This document shows, piece by piece, positions 1-7,549 of a DNA stretch of 11,484 nt. The notes beneath the pieces were generated by a model. It did not search any database. It was not told the DNA's origin and saw only the letters and a list, made by a program, of their open reading frames with translations. Each line of letters begins with the position of its first letter. The first letter of the stretch is position 1. The position numbers were made by a program, and so were the translations under genes. This DNA comes from JBBDRX01 sp040905245 (GTDB taxonomy: Bacteria > Bacteroidota > Rhodothermia > Balneolales > Balneolaceae): NCBI GenBank assembly GCA_040905245.1, contig JBBDRX010000013.1, forward strand, positions 1 through 11,484, in the 5' to 3' direction.

Positions 1-94
1 CACAACGGTTCCAAAGTGGTCCGAACCGATTCCGCTGGAGCTTCCGGAGGATGTCTCCGAACCGAATCTGATTCAGAACCGCCCCACCTTTTAA
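1..94 (+). CDS. C-terminal end of an unidentified protein (partial)
   Basis: Reading from base 2, an open frame gives 30 residues ending in ...NLIQNRPTF and a TAA stop at 92-94. The peptide is rich in Pro and Glu (for example KWSEPIPLELPEDVSEP), which looks like a flexible C-terminal tail. The frame is open to the window edge and its stop lies 18 bases before the ligA start, so the two are probably co-transcribed. I do not recognise the family from this fragment, and no domain or motif can be assigned. Confidence 0.55.
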   Translation, partial: TTVPKWSEPIPLELPEDVSEPNLIQNRPTF

Positions 95-112
95 CCCCCT
101 TTTCACGCAGGT

Positions 113-2122
113 ATGGAGAAGAAAGAGGCTACGCAACGGGTAGAAGAGTTGCGGGATTTGATTGAACGGGCCAACCGCGCCTATTACGAGGAAGCGCGGC
201 CCTTTATTTCGGACAAAGAGTTCGACCAGGCGTTGAGAGAACTTCGGGACCTGGAGGAGGAACATCACCTGGCTGACCCCTCCTCTCCCACCCTGCGTGT
301 CGGCGGTGCGCCCTCGGAGACGTTTCCCACCGTCGAGCATCCCGACCCGATGCTCAGCCTCGACAATACCTACAACGAAGAAGAGCTTCGGGAGTTTGAC
401 AAACGAGTTCGTAATATACTTGGAGAGCAGGAGTTTACATACTCCGCTGAGATGAAATTTGACGGAGCCGCTATCCGTCTCCGCTACGAAGACGGCGAGC
501 TGATGCTCGGGGCGACACGCGGGGACGGCAGACGGGGAGACGAGATTACGGCCAACCTGAAGACAATCCGGGACATCCCGCTGAAACTGAAAGGGAGCCC
601 CCCTCCCGTTGCCGAAATCCGGGGTGAAGCGTATATGGAAAAGGAGGCGTTCGTCCGCCTCAACAGGCACCGCGAGGAGCAGGAGCTGGAGCCCTTTGCA
701 AACCCGAGAAACTCAACAGCCGGGAGCCTGAAGATGCAGGATCCCCGAGAAGTGGCCCGCCGGCCGATCCGGTTCTTTGCCTTCGACCTGCTTACGGACC
801 GGGGGCACCAGCTTCCGACCCAGGTCGAAAAGCTGAAATGGCTCGAGAAGGCGGGCTTCTGCGTTGCACCCGGCTACCGGGTTCACCGCTCTGTGGAGGA
901 CGTTCTGGAGACCATCCGCGAGTGGGATGAAAAACGCAGGGAACTCCCCTTTGAGACGGACGGAGTGGTGATCAAGGTAAATGAGGAGCGGTTTCGGGCT
1001 GAACTCGGCTCCACCTCCAAGTCCCCCAGATGGGCTATCGCATACAAATTTGAAGCGGAGCAGGCTCCTACCGTGATCGAATCGATCACCCTTCAGGTCG
1101 GCCGGCTTGGGAAAATCACCCCGGTTGCCGAGCTGCAGCCGGTTCAACTTGCCGGAACCACGGTAAAACGGGCCTCCCTGCACAATGAAGATGAAATCAG
1201 GCGGAAAGATATCCGGCCCGGAGATACCGTCGTGGTGGAGAAAGCGGGAGAGATTATCCCGCAGGTGGTGAGTGTACTCAACGCAGACAGAGAGGATCGT
1301 GCAGAACCCTTCACGATGCCGGAAACCTGCCCCGCCTGTTCGGAGAAACTGGAAAAATTTGACGGGGAGGTAGACTGGCGGTGCGTCAACCCGGAGTGCC
1401 CGCCCCAGAAACGGGAACGGGTGATCCACTTTGCGTCACGCGATGCGATGGATATCGAGGGGCTTGGCGAAGCGGTCGCCGGCCAGCTGATCAGCGAGGG
1501 GAAAATCCGGACATTTGCAGACCTGTACACCCTTTCAGAAGAGGATCTGATTCCCCTGGAACGGATGGCGGAAAAGAGTGCGAAGAACCTGATCGACGCC
1601 ATCCAGGCAAGCAAACAGCAGCCCTTCGACCGGCTGATCTACGCACTCGGAATCCGATTTGTCGGCAAGACGGTCGCACGGGACCTCGCAGCCCATTTCG
1701 GGTCGATGGATGCCCTGATGAACGGCACCCCGGAGAACTTTCTGGAAGCAGATTCGATCGGGCCGAAGATTGCAGAGTCGGTCACCGCCTTTTTCGCTCT
1801 GGAGAAGAACAGGGAGCTGATCGAGTCTCTCCGCAGCTATGGCCTCACTTTTGAAATGGAGAAGACAGAGACGGTCTCCGAGAAACTGGACGGAACCTCC
1901 TGGGTACTCACAGGAACACTTCCCACCCTCACCCGAAAGGAGGCGACGGAACTGATTGAACAGCATGGCGGGCGCACGGTCTCCTCGGTCAGCAAGAATA
2001 CGGACTACCTGCTTGCCGGAGACAGTGCAGGCAGCAAGCTGGAGAAAGCGAAAAAACTGGAGATACCGATTCTGGACGAGGAGGCGTTCCGGAAAATGAT
2101 CGGGGAAACCGCAGGCGGGTAA
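113..2122 (+). CDS. ligA: NAD-dependent DNA ligase LigA
   Basis: The product seals nicks in double-stranded DNA during replication and repair, using NAD+ as the AMP donor and releasing NMN; it acts in the cytoplasm. At 669 residues it is full length for the family. The domains are in the usual order. The Ia region with its YxxxxPxISD-like segment occupies about 1-70. The nucleotidyltransferase domain has catalytic Lys115 in KFDG, RGDG at 136-139, the NPRNSTAGSLK block at 197-207, and ETDGVVIKV near 281-289. The OB fold covers about 320-400. A four-Cys zinc finger uses C406, C409, C424 and C429. Helix-hairpin-helix repeats span about 440-580, and a C-terminal BRCT domain spans about 590-669 (WVLTGTLPTLTRKEA, SVSKNTDYLLAG). 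The ATG at 113 gives the expected N terminus, although no clear Shine-Dalgarno precedes it. All key residues are present. Confidence 0.98.
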   Translation: MEKKEATQRVEELRDLIERANRAYYEEARPFISDKEFDQALRELRDLEEEHHLADPSSPTLRVGGAPSETFPTVEHPDPMLSLDNTYNEEELREFDKRVRNILGEQEFTYSAEMKFDGAAIRLRYEDGELMLGATRGDGRRGDEITANLKTIRDIPLKLKGSPPPVAEIRGEAYMEKEAFVRLNRHREEQELEPFANPRNSTAGSLKMQDPREVARRPIRFFAFDLLTDRGHQLPTQVEKLKWLEKAGFCVAPGYRVHRSVEDVLETIREWDEKRRELPFETDGVVIKVNEERFRAELGSTSKSPRWAIAYKFEAEQAPTVIESITLQVGRLGKITPVAELQPVQLAGTTVKRASLHNEDEIRRKDIRPGDTVVVEKAGEIIPQVVSVLNADREDRAEPFTMPETCPACSEKLEKFDGEVDWRCVNPECPPQKRERVIHFASRDAMDIEGLGEAVAGQLISEGKIRTFADLYTLSEEDLIPLERMAEKSAKNLIDAIQASKQQPFDRLIYALGIRFVGKTVARDLAAHFGSMDALMNGTPENFLEADSIGPKIAESVTAFFALEKNRELIESLRSYGLTFEMEKTETVSEKLDGTSWVLTGTLPTLTRKEATELIEQHGGRTVSSVSKNTDYLLAGDSAGSKLEKAKKLEIPILDEEAFRKMIGETAGG

Positions 2123-2338
2123 CCACAGAACCCCTCTTCATTCGTGTCGTGCAAACCATACTTGTGAGAGGCTTTGCTCACATCACATGGTTACCATGAC
2201 ACTGCCGGAATCGCCGGTTTTCGTCCCCTGCCAATCCGCGAGCCGAAACACTGTCACTCATTCACTTTTTTTGTACATTACAGATTCCGGTACAGGATGG
2301 GGTGTGATGCAAACCCTTCCAAGATTCAGAAAACCTCT
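2123..2338 (+). promoter_or_regulatory. Non-coding gap between ligA and the HDIG gene, with a possible promoter
   Basis: This gap of about 216 bases is in frame with the following gene and can be read from a TTG at 2174. The residues it would add look like translated non-coding DNA, so I treat it as intergenic. It contains a hairpin (TGTGAG 2163-2168 with CTCACA 2177-2182), a 13-base palindrome centred on 2192 (CATGGT, T, ACCATG), and a T-rich stretch at 2266-2272. A plausible sigma-70-type promoter is CTGTCA (2251-2256), a 17-base spacer, then TACATT (2274-2279), with 4 of 6 consensus matches in each box. It would place the transcript start about 50 bases before the ATG at 2339. No U-tract terminator for ligA is visible. 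Confidence 0.35.
2186..2198. repeat. 13-base palindrome CATGGT-T-ACCATG
   Basis: This is a perfect inverted repeat with 6-base arms around a single central base, in the gap after ligA. It lies about 55 bases upstream of the -35 box of the proposed promoter for the HDIG gene. It could be a protein-binding site or a small cruciform. A chance origin is also possible at this length. Confidence 0.3.
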
Positions 2339-4804
2339 ATGGGACTATTGAAAAAACTGGGCCTGGCCCAGAAAAAGCGGGAAGGTGCTCCGATGATCGG
2401 AGAGAGCCGGAAAAAAGAGCAGGATGCTGTCGCCAACCGGAAAAAGGTCTACATCCGCTGGGCCATCTTCGTCAGTTTTCTTCTGGTCCTCTTCTACTCT
2501 CTGCCCAACAATACGTTCCGACAGATGTCCAGCTACACCCTGGAAGAACCGTGGCGGGCGGACGACCTGATCGCCCCCTTTACCTTTGCGCTGAACAAGA
2601 GCCCTGCAGAGCTGGAAGCAGAGAGAGAGCAGATCCGGGCAAACACCCCTCTGATCTTTCATATCAACGAAAACGCACGGGTTACTTCCCAGAGCCGGTT
2701 TGACTCCCTCTACAACGAACTCGAGCCGGTCCTGGACGCCTACCTGCAGTGGCAGCGCGCCCGGAACAATCCGGACGTTTCGGCCGCCAATGACAGCCTC
2801 CGGTTTCTGCAGCAACGAAACAGCGTCGATCTGGAGCTGACCAACTCCTCCTGGGAGTTCCTGCTCGATAGCTATGCAACGGTTCATATCGAAAACCAGC
2901 CTACATCCGAATTTATCGGTACACAGATCCGAAACAGGATCAACGACCTGATCACCTCGATGATGAACAGCGGGATCATCAACCTCTCCAAGGAGGATCT
3001 GGAAACGGACGAGATCACAGTCCGGGACCTGAGCCAGCGGACCGAACGGACCATTTCCGTCAACAATGTCCGGGACCTTGACGAGGCGCGCGAACATGCC
3101 CATTTTGAATTTTCCCGAATCTATTCCACGCCCGGGGTAAACCTGGCCCGCGAGCTCTTTCAGGAGGTGCTGTTGCCGAACTGGATCTACAATGAAGAGG
3201 ATACCCAGGCTCGTCTGGCGGAAGCGATGGAGAACATCTCCCGGACCAAGGGTGCGATCGCACAGGGGGAAGTGATCATCCGCCGGGGAGATATCGTAAC
3301 CGAGGATCGTGCCAATATTCTGCGAAGCCTGTCCGATGCGAGAGCCGACACCGCTACGGATATCGAACGGTGGGTCCGTTTTCTCGGGGATATCCTGATT
3401 CTGACCATATCCAGCCTCTTTTTCCTGATCTACCTCTATCTCTACCGCCGGCAGATCTACGAAAGCAGTTCCATGTTTCTCCTGGTCTTTCTGGTGATGG
3501 CAATCGTCTCGTTTGCCAGCGGAATCGTCTACTCCTTTGACAACATCTCCGCCTTCATTGTGCCGATTGCCATTGCACCGCTGATACTGACCATCATTTT
3601 CGACTCTCGGGTCGGCCTGATGGCCGCCGTTACCCTGGCTATTGTAACGGCCATTTTTCATGACAACCACTTCGAATACCTGATCGCCACCATCCTGGCG
3701 TGCAGCTTCGGGGTCTTCTCGGTCCGGGACATCAACAAACGGACACAGTTCTTCGTGACCACTCCGTTCGTGATCATCCTCGGCTACCTGCTGGTACTCT
3801 CCGGATTTGCCCTCACCCGGTACGGCGGCTGGGAGAACCTGCTCGACAACCTCTCCTATGTGACGGTCAATGCGGTCTTTATCCTCTTTACCTACCCGTT
3901 AATCCTCTTTTTCGAGAAGACCTTCAACATCACGACCGACTTCACCCTGCTGGAGCTGAGCGACACCAACCTGCCGCTGCTCAAGGAGCTGATGAACAAG
4001 GCGCCCGGATCGTTCCACCACAGCCTTCAGGTATCCAACCTGGCGGAATCCGCCGCTTCGGCCATCGGCGCAAACGCCCTGAAATGCCGCGTGGGCGCCC
4101 TCTATCATGACATCGGCAAGATCAAGAAGCCGGGCTATTTCATTGAAAACCAGACCGGACACAACGAACACAACAACCTGAAACCGAGAATGAGCGCCCT
4201 GGTGATCAAAGCTCATGTGAGTGACGGGGTCAAGATGGCGCAGGAGAACAACCTGCCCGAGACCATCATCGAATTTATCCGGACGCATCACGGCACCTCG
4301 CTGATCAAATATTTCTACGACAAGGCGCAGAAAAACTCAACGAACGAATCCGAAATCCAGGAGGAGGATTTCCGCTACGACGGCCCGATCCCGTCCACTC
4401 GTGAAACGGGGATCCTGATGCTGGCAGACAGCGTTGAAGCCGCCTGCCGCTCGATGAAGGACCCCACCTACTCGAAGCTGGAGAACCTGATCAACCGGAT
4501 CGTGGACGACTACGTCCACGAGGGCCAGATGAACCACTGCCCCCTTACGTTTCATCAGCTCGACATCATCAAAAAGACCTTCCTGAATATCCAGGTCGGG
4601 GTCTACCACAGCCGCATCGAGTATCCGGATGACGAAGAGAAGAGCTCAAAAACAGAGAAAAAGCAAGCCGGAGAGGCCACGGAACCGGATGGCAGCAGGC
4701 AGACAACCGATCAGAAACCTCCGGCGGAAGAGAACGGGGCTAACCCTCCGGACGGCAGCGGATCCTCCGGAGAGGAAGAACACAGACCCGATAATCAGCC
4801 GTAA
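2339..4804 (+). CDS. 7TM-HD (HDIG) membrane phosphohydrolase, PgpH-like, probable c-di-AMP phosphodiesterase
   Basis: From the ATG at 2339 the protein has 821 residues. A short basic N-terminal region leads into a first membrane segment (about 39-55). A large extracytoplasmic domain of the 7TMR-HDED type follows (about 75-340, ending in EVIIRRGDIVTEDRANIL). Seven hydrophobic segments come next (about 347-525), then a cytoplasmic HD domain. The HD metal ligands are all visible: H561 in SFHHS, H590 and D591 in LYHDIGKI, H626, the HH pair at 650-651 and D697 in LADSVEAA. This architecture matches PgpH of Listeria, which hydrolyses the second messenger c-di-AMP; the substrate here is inferred from family. 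The last 55 or so residues are a hydrophilic Glu/Pro/Gly/Ser-rich tail. The frame stays open upstream to a TTG at 2174, and an ATG at 2297 is an alternative, but MGLLKKLGLAQKK at 2339 looks like the natural start. The gene ends 8 bases before xerD. Confidence 0.9.
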   Translation: MGLLKKLGLAQKKREGAPMIGESRKKEQDAVANRKKVYIRWAIFVSFLLVLFYSLPNNTFRQMSSYTLEEPWRADDLIAPFTFALNKSPAELEAEREQIRANTPLIFHINENARVTSQSRFDSLYNELEPVLDAYLQWQRARNNPDVSAANDSLRFLQQRNSVDLELTNSSWEFLLDSYATVHIENQPTSEFIGTQIRNRINDLITSMMNSGIINLSKEDLETDEITVRDLSQRTERTISVNNVRDLDEAREHAHFEFSRIYSTPGVNLARELFQEVLLPNWIYNEEDTQARLAEAMENISRTKGAIAQGEVIIRRGDIVTEDRANILRSLSDARADTATDIERWVRFLGDILILTISSLFFLIYLYLYRRQIYESSSMFLLVFLVMAIVSFASGIVYSFDNISAFIVPIAIAPLILTIIFDSRVGLMAAVTLAIVTAIFHDNHFEYLIATILACSFGVFSVRDINKRTQFFVTTPFVIILGYLLVLSGFALTRYGGWENLLDNLSYVTVNAVFILFTYPLILFFEKTFNITTDFTLLELSDTNLPLLKELMNKAPGSFHHSLQVSNLAESAASAIGANALKCRVGALYHDIGKIKKPGYFIENQTGHNEHNNLKPRMSALVIKAHVSDGVKMAQENNLPETIIEFIRTHHGTSLIKYFYDKAQKNSTNESEIQEEDFRYDGPIPSTRETGILMLADSVEAACRSMKDPTYSKLENLINRIVDDYVHEGQMNHCPLTFHQLDIIKKTFLNIQVGVYHSRIEYPDDEEKSSKTEKKQAGEATEPDGSRQTTDQKPPAEENGANPPDGSGSSGEEEHRPDNQP

Positions 4805-4812
4805 CAGAACCG

Positions 4813-5736
4813 TTGAACGCTTTTCAATCGGAATTAAAACAGTATCTGCAGTTTGTCCGGCTCGAGAAGGGGCTGGCGAAAAACTCCCTGCACGCCTATG
4901 AGCACGACCTGGGCCGCTACCTCTCCTTCCTCTCGCAGGAGGTAAAGCTGAAGAGCCTGAACGGCGTAACCCTCCACCACATCGAGCAGTACCTGGAGCT
5001 GCTCACGGAGCTCGGCCTTGCCGTCAGCTCCATCGCCCGGAACATCTCCAGCATCCGCAGTTTTCATGAATATGCCGTTGTGGAAGGACTCGCGGAGGCG
5101 AATCCCGCCGAGCTGATCGACCTGCCGAAAAAGGCAAAAAAGCTGCCGGAAATCCTGGACCCGGACGAAATCGACCGGATTCTGCAGGAGCCGGACCGGG
5201 AGAAGCCGCCGGGGGCGCGGGATGCTGCGATTCTGGAGACCCTTTACGCCACCGGGATGCGGGTCAGCGAACTGACCGCCCTGGAGCCGGGCAACCTCTA
5301 CTTCGAGATCGGGTTTATCCGGGTGACCGGCAAGGGAAGCAAGGAGCGGCTTGTCCCGGTCGGGGAGATCGCCCAGCAGGCGCTGGAGTACTACCTGGAG
5401 ACCGCCCGGCCTCATCTGCTGAGTGCAAAGAACCCGGGCAAATCGAAAAACCGGATTTTTCTGAACCAGCGGGGCGGCCCGCTGACCCGGATGAGCGTCT
5501 GGAACATTGTGAACCGCTATGCGTTGAAGGCGGGCGTTGAGAAGAATGTCTACCCCCATATCTTCCGGCACTCCTTTGCCACCCACCTGCTGGAAGGGGG
5601 CGCCGACCTGCGGGCCGTCCAGGAGATGCTGGGCCACGTTTCCATTCTAACCACTGAAATTTATACTCACATTGACCGTTCCCTCTTACACCAGGTCCAC
5701 AAGCAGTTTCATCCGAGGGCAACCCGCGTGACGTGA
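4813..5736 (+). CDS. xerD: Site-specific tyrosine recombinase XerD
   Basis: This recombinase resolves chromosome dimers at the dif site, normally together with XerC and FtsK at the septum. The 307 residues comprise an N-terminal SAM-like core-binding domain (about 5-90, FVRLEKGLAKNSLHAYEHDL) and a C-terminal catalytic domain (about 110-300). All six catalytic positions are seen: R150 (MRVSEL), K174 (GKGSKER), H249 and R252 (HIFRHSFATHLL), H275 (LGHVS) and nucleophile Y284 (IYTHID). The spacing is almost the same as in E. coli XerD. The C-terminal LLHQVHKQFHPRA segment resembles XerD more than XerC. The start is TTG; no ATG occurs in frame until the middle of the gene, and this start gives the expected N terminus. 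It lies 8 bases after the HDIG stop with no Shine-Dalgarno, so translation is probably coupled to the upstream gene. Confidence 0.93.
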   Translation: MNAFQSELKQYLQFVRLEKGLAKNSLHAYEHDLGRYLSFLSQEVKLKSLNGVTLHHIEQYLELLTELGLAVSSIARNISSIRSFHEYAVVEGLAEANPAELIDLPKKAKKLPEILDPDEIDRILQEPDREKPPGARDAAILETLYATGMRVSELTALEPGNLYFEIGFIRVTGKGSKERLVPVGEIAQQALEYYLETARPHLLSAKNPGKSKNRIFLNQRGGPLTRMSVWNIVNRYALKAGVEKNVYPHIFRHSFATHLLEGGADLRAVQEMLGHVSILTTEIYTHIDRSLLHQVHKQFHPRATRVT

Positions 5737-5752
5737 GCAGCGTGATGAACAG

Positions 5753-5768
5753 AGAATACGGAAATTCT
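5753..5768. repeat. Short inverted repeat between xerD and ggt
   Basis: AGAAT (5753-5757) and ATTCT (5764-5768) flank a six-base loop in the 47-base gap. The stem is only 5 bp and AT-rich, too weak to call a terminator. Nothing else stands out in this gap apart from the A-rich ggt leader. Confidence 0.2.
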
Positions 5769-5783
5769 GAACACTAAAAATAA

Positions 5784-7487
5784 ATGACAAACAAACTTCT
5801 CAATATCCTCTCCCCCATTCTGTTACTGATCCTGTTCCTTGTCCCGGAACTGCAAGCACAAACCGGGTGGGCACACCCCTATAGCGAGTCTGTGGTGGTT
5901 GTGGCGGAAGAGTTTGCGGGGCAGGCGGGGCTGGAGATCTTGAACCAGGGAGGGAACGCGGTGGATGCGGCCGTCGCCGTCCAGTTTGCCCTGGCTGTTA
6001 CCCTGCCCCGTGCCGGCAACATCGGAGGCGGAGGCTTTATGGTCCTCCACCTGCAGGATGGCACCATTCGAACCCTTGATTTCCGGGAGAAAGCCCCCCT
6101 TCACGCCTACCGGGACATGTATCTGGATGAGGATGGGGAGTACATCACCGAGCTGAGCCGCACGGGGGCCCTCGCATCCGGAGTGCCTGGCACCGTTGAC
6201 GGGATGATCACTGCCCTGGAACACTACGGACGGCTTCCCCTTGAGACGGTCATGCAGCCGGCCATCCGCCTGGCCAAAGAGGGCTTTCTGATCTCCCGAA
6301 CACTGGCGGATGAACTGAATGAATTTGCCGATCAGCTCCGTCAGTTCCCCTCCTCTGCCGCCTACTTCACAAAATCGGGCGATGAACGCTGGCAACAGGG
6401 CGACCACTTTGTCCAGAACGATCTGGGAGAGACACTCGAGCGGATTGCCCGGTACGGCCGGAGGGGGTTCTATACCGGCATTACCGCCCAGCGGATCGTG
6501 ATAACGATGAGAGAACAGGGTGGCATTATCGATTACGAAGACCTCCGCACCTACCGGAGTAGCTGGAGGGAGCCGCTGCAGACAGATTTTGAAGGGTACA
6601 CCCTCTATATGATGCCACCTCCCAGCAGCGGAGGGTTTGTGATTCAGCAAACGCTGGAGATGCTCAAAGATTTCGACGTCCGCTCCCTCGGGTTCAACTC
6701 GGCCGATTACGTCCACCTGCTGAGTGAAACCTGGAGAAGGTCCTTTGCCGACCGGAACTACCACCTGGGGGACCCCGACTTTGCCGATATCTCCCCGGTT
6801 CTGCAGACCCGGCAGTACAACCGCGACCGGATGCGCAGGTTTGACCCGGAGCGCGCTACCCCGAGTTCCGACCTCAGCCACGGAGAGCCGCCGATCATGC
6901 TGGAATCCTCCGAGACAACCCACTTCTCTATCCTGGACCGGGAAGGGAACGCTGTAGCGGTCACGACAACACTGAACGGCTCGTTTGGAAACAAGCTGGC
7001 CGTTCAGGGGGGCGGCTTCCTGCTCAACAACGAAATGGACGACTTTTCAGCCAAACCGGGCGAACCCAACATGTTCGGCCTGATCGGTGCCGAGGCGAAT
7101 GCGATCCAGCCGGGCAAACGGATGCTCAGCAGCATGACGCCCACCATCGTGACCCGAAACGGCCAGGTCCGTATGATTCTGGGCGCTGCCGGCGGCCCCC
7201 GGATTATCACCGCCACTCTACAGAATTTTTTGAACCTCGCCCTGTTCGACATGAACATCCAACAGGCGATCCATGCACCCCGCTTCCACCACCAGTGGCT
7301 GCCGGACCAGATCACCGTTGAACCCTTTGCCCTCTCCAGAGACACGGAAACGATCCTCAGGGAGCGGGGGCACACCCTCTCCGAAATGGAGTCGATCGGC
7401 CGCTCCCACATCATCTACGTTGATGAGGAGGGGCGAAAATATGGCGCTGCCGACCCGAGGGGAGACGGTTCGGTCCACGGCCGGTAG
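5784..7487 (+). CDS. ggt: Secreted gamma-glutamyltransferase (Ntn-hydrolase)
   Basis: This enzyme cleaves the gamma-glutamyl bond of glutathione and related peptides in the periplasm or outside the cell, transferring the glutamyl group to water or an amino acid. The 567 residues begin with a signal peptide (about 1-25: TNK, a Leu/Ile-rich core, then ELQAQ). The precursor should cleave itself before T378 (TTHFS), which becomes the catalytic N terminus of the small subunit. Substrate-binding positions seen are R101 (DFREKAP), the D419-D420 pair in LLNNEMDDFS, S449-S450 (MLSSMTPTIV) and the GG pair at 470-471 (GAAGGPRIIT). The loop between MDDFS and LSSM has the length of the lid-loop of E. coli GGT. 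The ATG has an A-rich leader (CTAAAAATAA) instead of a Shine-Dalgarno. The gene lies 47 bases after xerD and may share its transcript. Confidence 0.95.
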   Translation: MTNKLLNILSPILLLILFLVPELQAQTGWAHPYSESVVVVAEEFAGQAGLEILNQGGNAVDAAVAVQFALAVTLPRAGNIGGGGFMVLHLQDGTIRTLDFREKAPLHAYRDMYLDEDGEYITELSRTGALASGVPGTVDGMITALEHYGRLPLETVMQPAIRLAKEGFLISRTLADELNEFADQLRQFPSSAAYFTKSGDERWQQGDHFVQNDLGETLERIARYGRRGFYTGITAQRIVITMREQGGIIDYEDLRTYRSSWREPLQTDFEGYTLYMMPPPSSGGFVIQQTLEMLKDFDVRSLGFNSADYVHLLSETWRRSFADRNYHLGDPDFADISPVLQTRQYNRDRMRRFDPERATPSSDLSHGEPPIMLESSETTHFSILDREGNAVAVTTTLNGSFGNKLAVQGGGFLLNNEMDDFSAKPGEPNMFGLIGAEANAIQPGKRMLSSMTPTIVTRNGQVRMILGAAGGPRIITATLQNFLNLALFDMNIQQAIHAPRFHHQWLPDQITVEPFALSRDTETILRERGHTLSEMESIGRSHIIYVDEEGRKYGAADPRGDGSVHGR

Positions 7488-7500
7488 GGATGCAGCAAGC

Positions 7501-7530
7501 GGGGCGGTGCGGCTCATGCACCGTGTCCCC
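7501..7530. terminator. GC-rich hairpin between convergent ggt and yciO-like genes
   Basis: GGGGCGGTGC (7501-7510), a 7-base loop (7511-7517), then GCACCG (7518-7523), a TGT bulge and CCCC (7527-7530) can form a stem of 10 bp interrupted by one 3-base bulge. It begins 13 bases after the ggt stop and lies about 20 bases past the stop of the convergent gene, so it is placed to end transcripts from both sides. Neither strand has a U-tract after it, so it may act as a Rho-type pause, an mRNA 3'-end stabiliser or a weak terminator. Confidence 0.45.
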
Positions 7531-7549
7531 GGCACCGGATGACCCCTCT

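Noticed and set aside
1381..1854. 157-codon plus-strand frame within ligA, possibly a frameshift or nested gene
   Set aside because: The ligA frame is continuous with all domains. The nested frame is Arg/Pro rich, as expected for an alternate frame of GC-rich coding DNA.
2174..2338. N-terminal extension of the HDIG protein from a TTG
   Set aside because: The added 55 residues look like translated intergenic DNA, overlap the proposed promoter and have no ribosome binding site. MGLLKKLGLAQKK at 2339 is a more natural start.
2345..3670. 441-codon open frame on the minus strand opposite the HDIG gene
   Set aside because: It lies wholly antisense to a well-supported gene, has no recognisable domain, and is explained by codon bias in GC-rich coding DNA.
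4813..5736. Tyrosine recombinase as a sign of an integrated mobile element
   Set aside because: The protein is of the housekeeping XerD type, its neighbours are core genes, and no attachment repeats, tRNA or phage genes are present.
5823..6923. 366-codon minus-strand frame opposite ggt
   Set aside because: It is antisense to a gene with all catalytic motifs intact, and its translation shows no domain.
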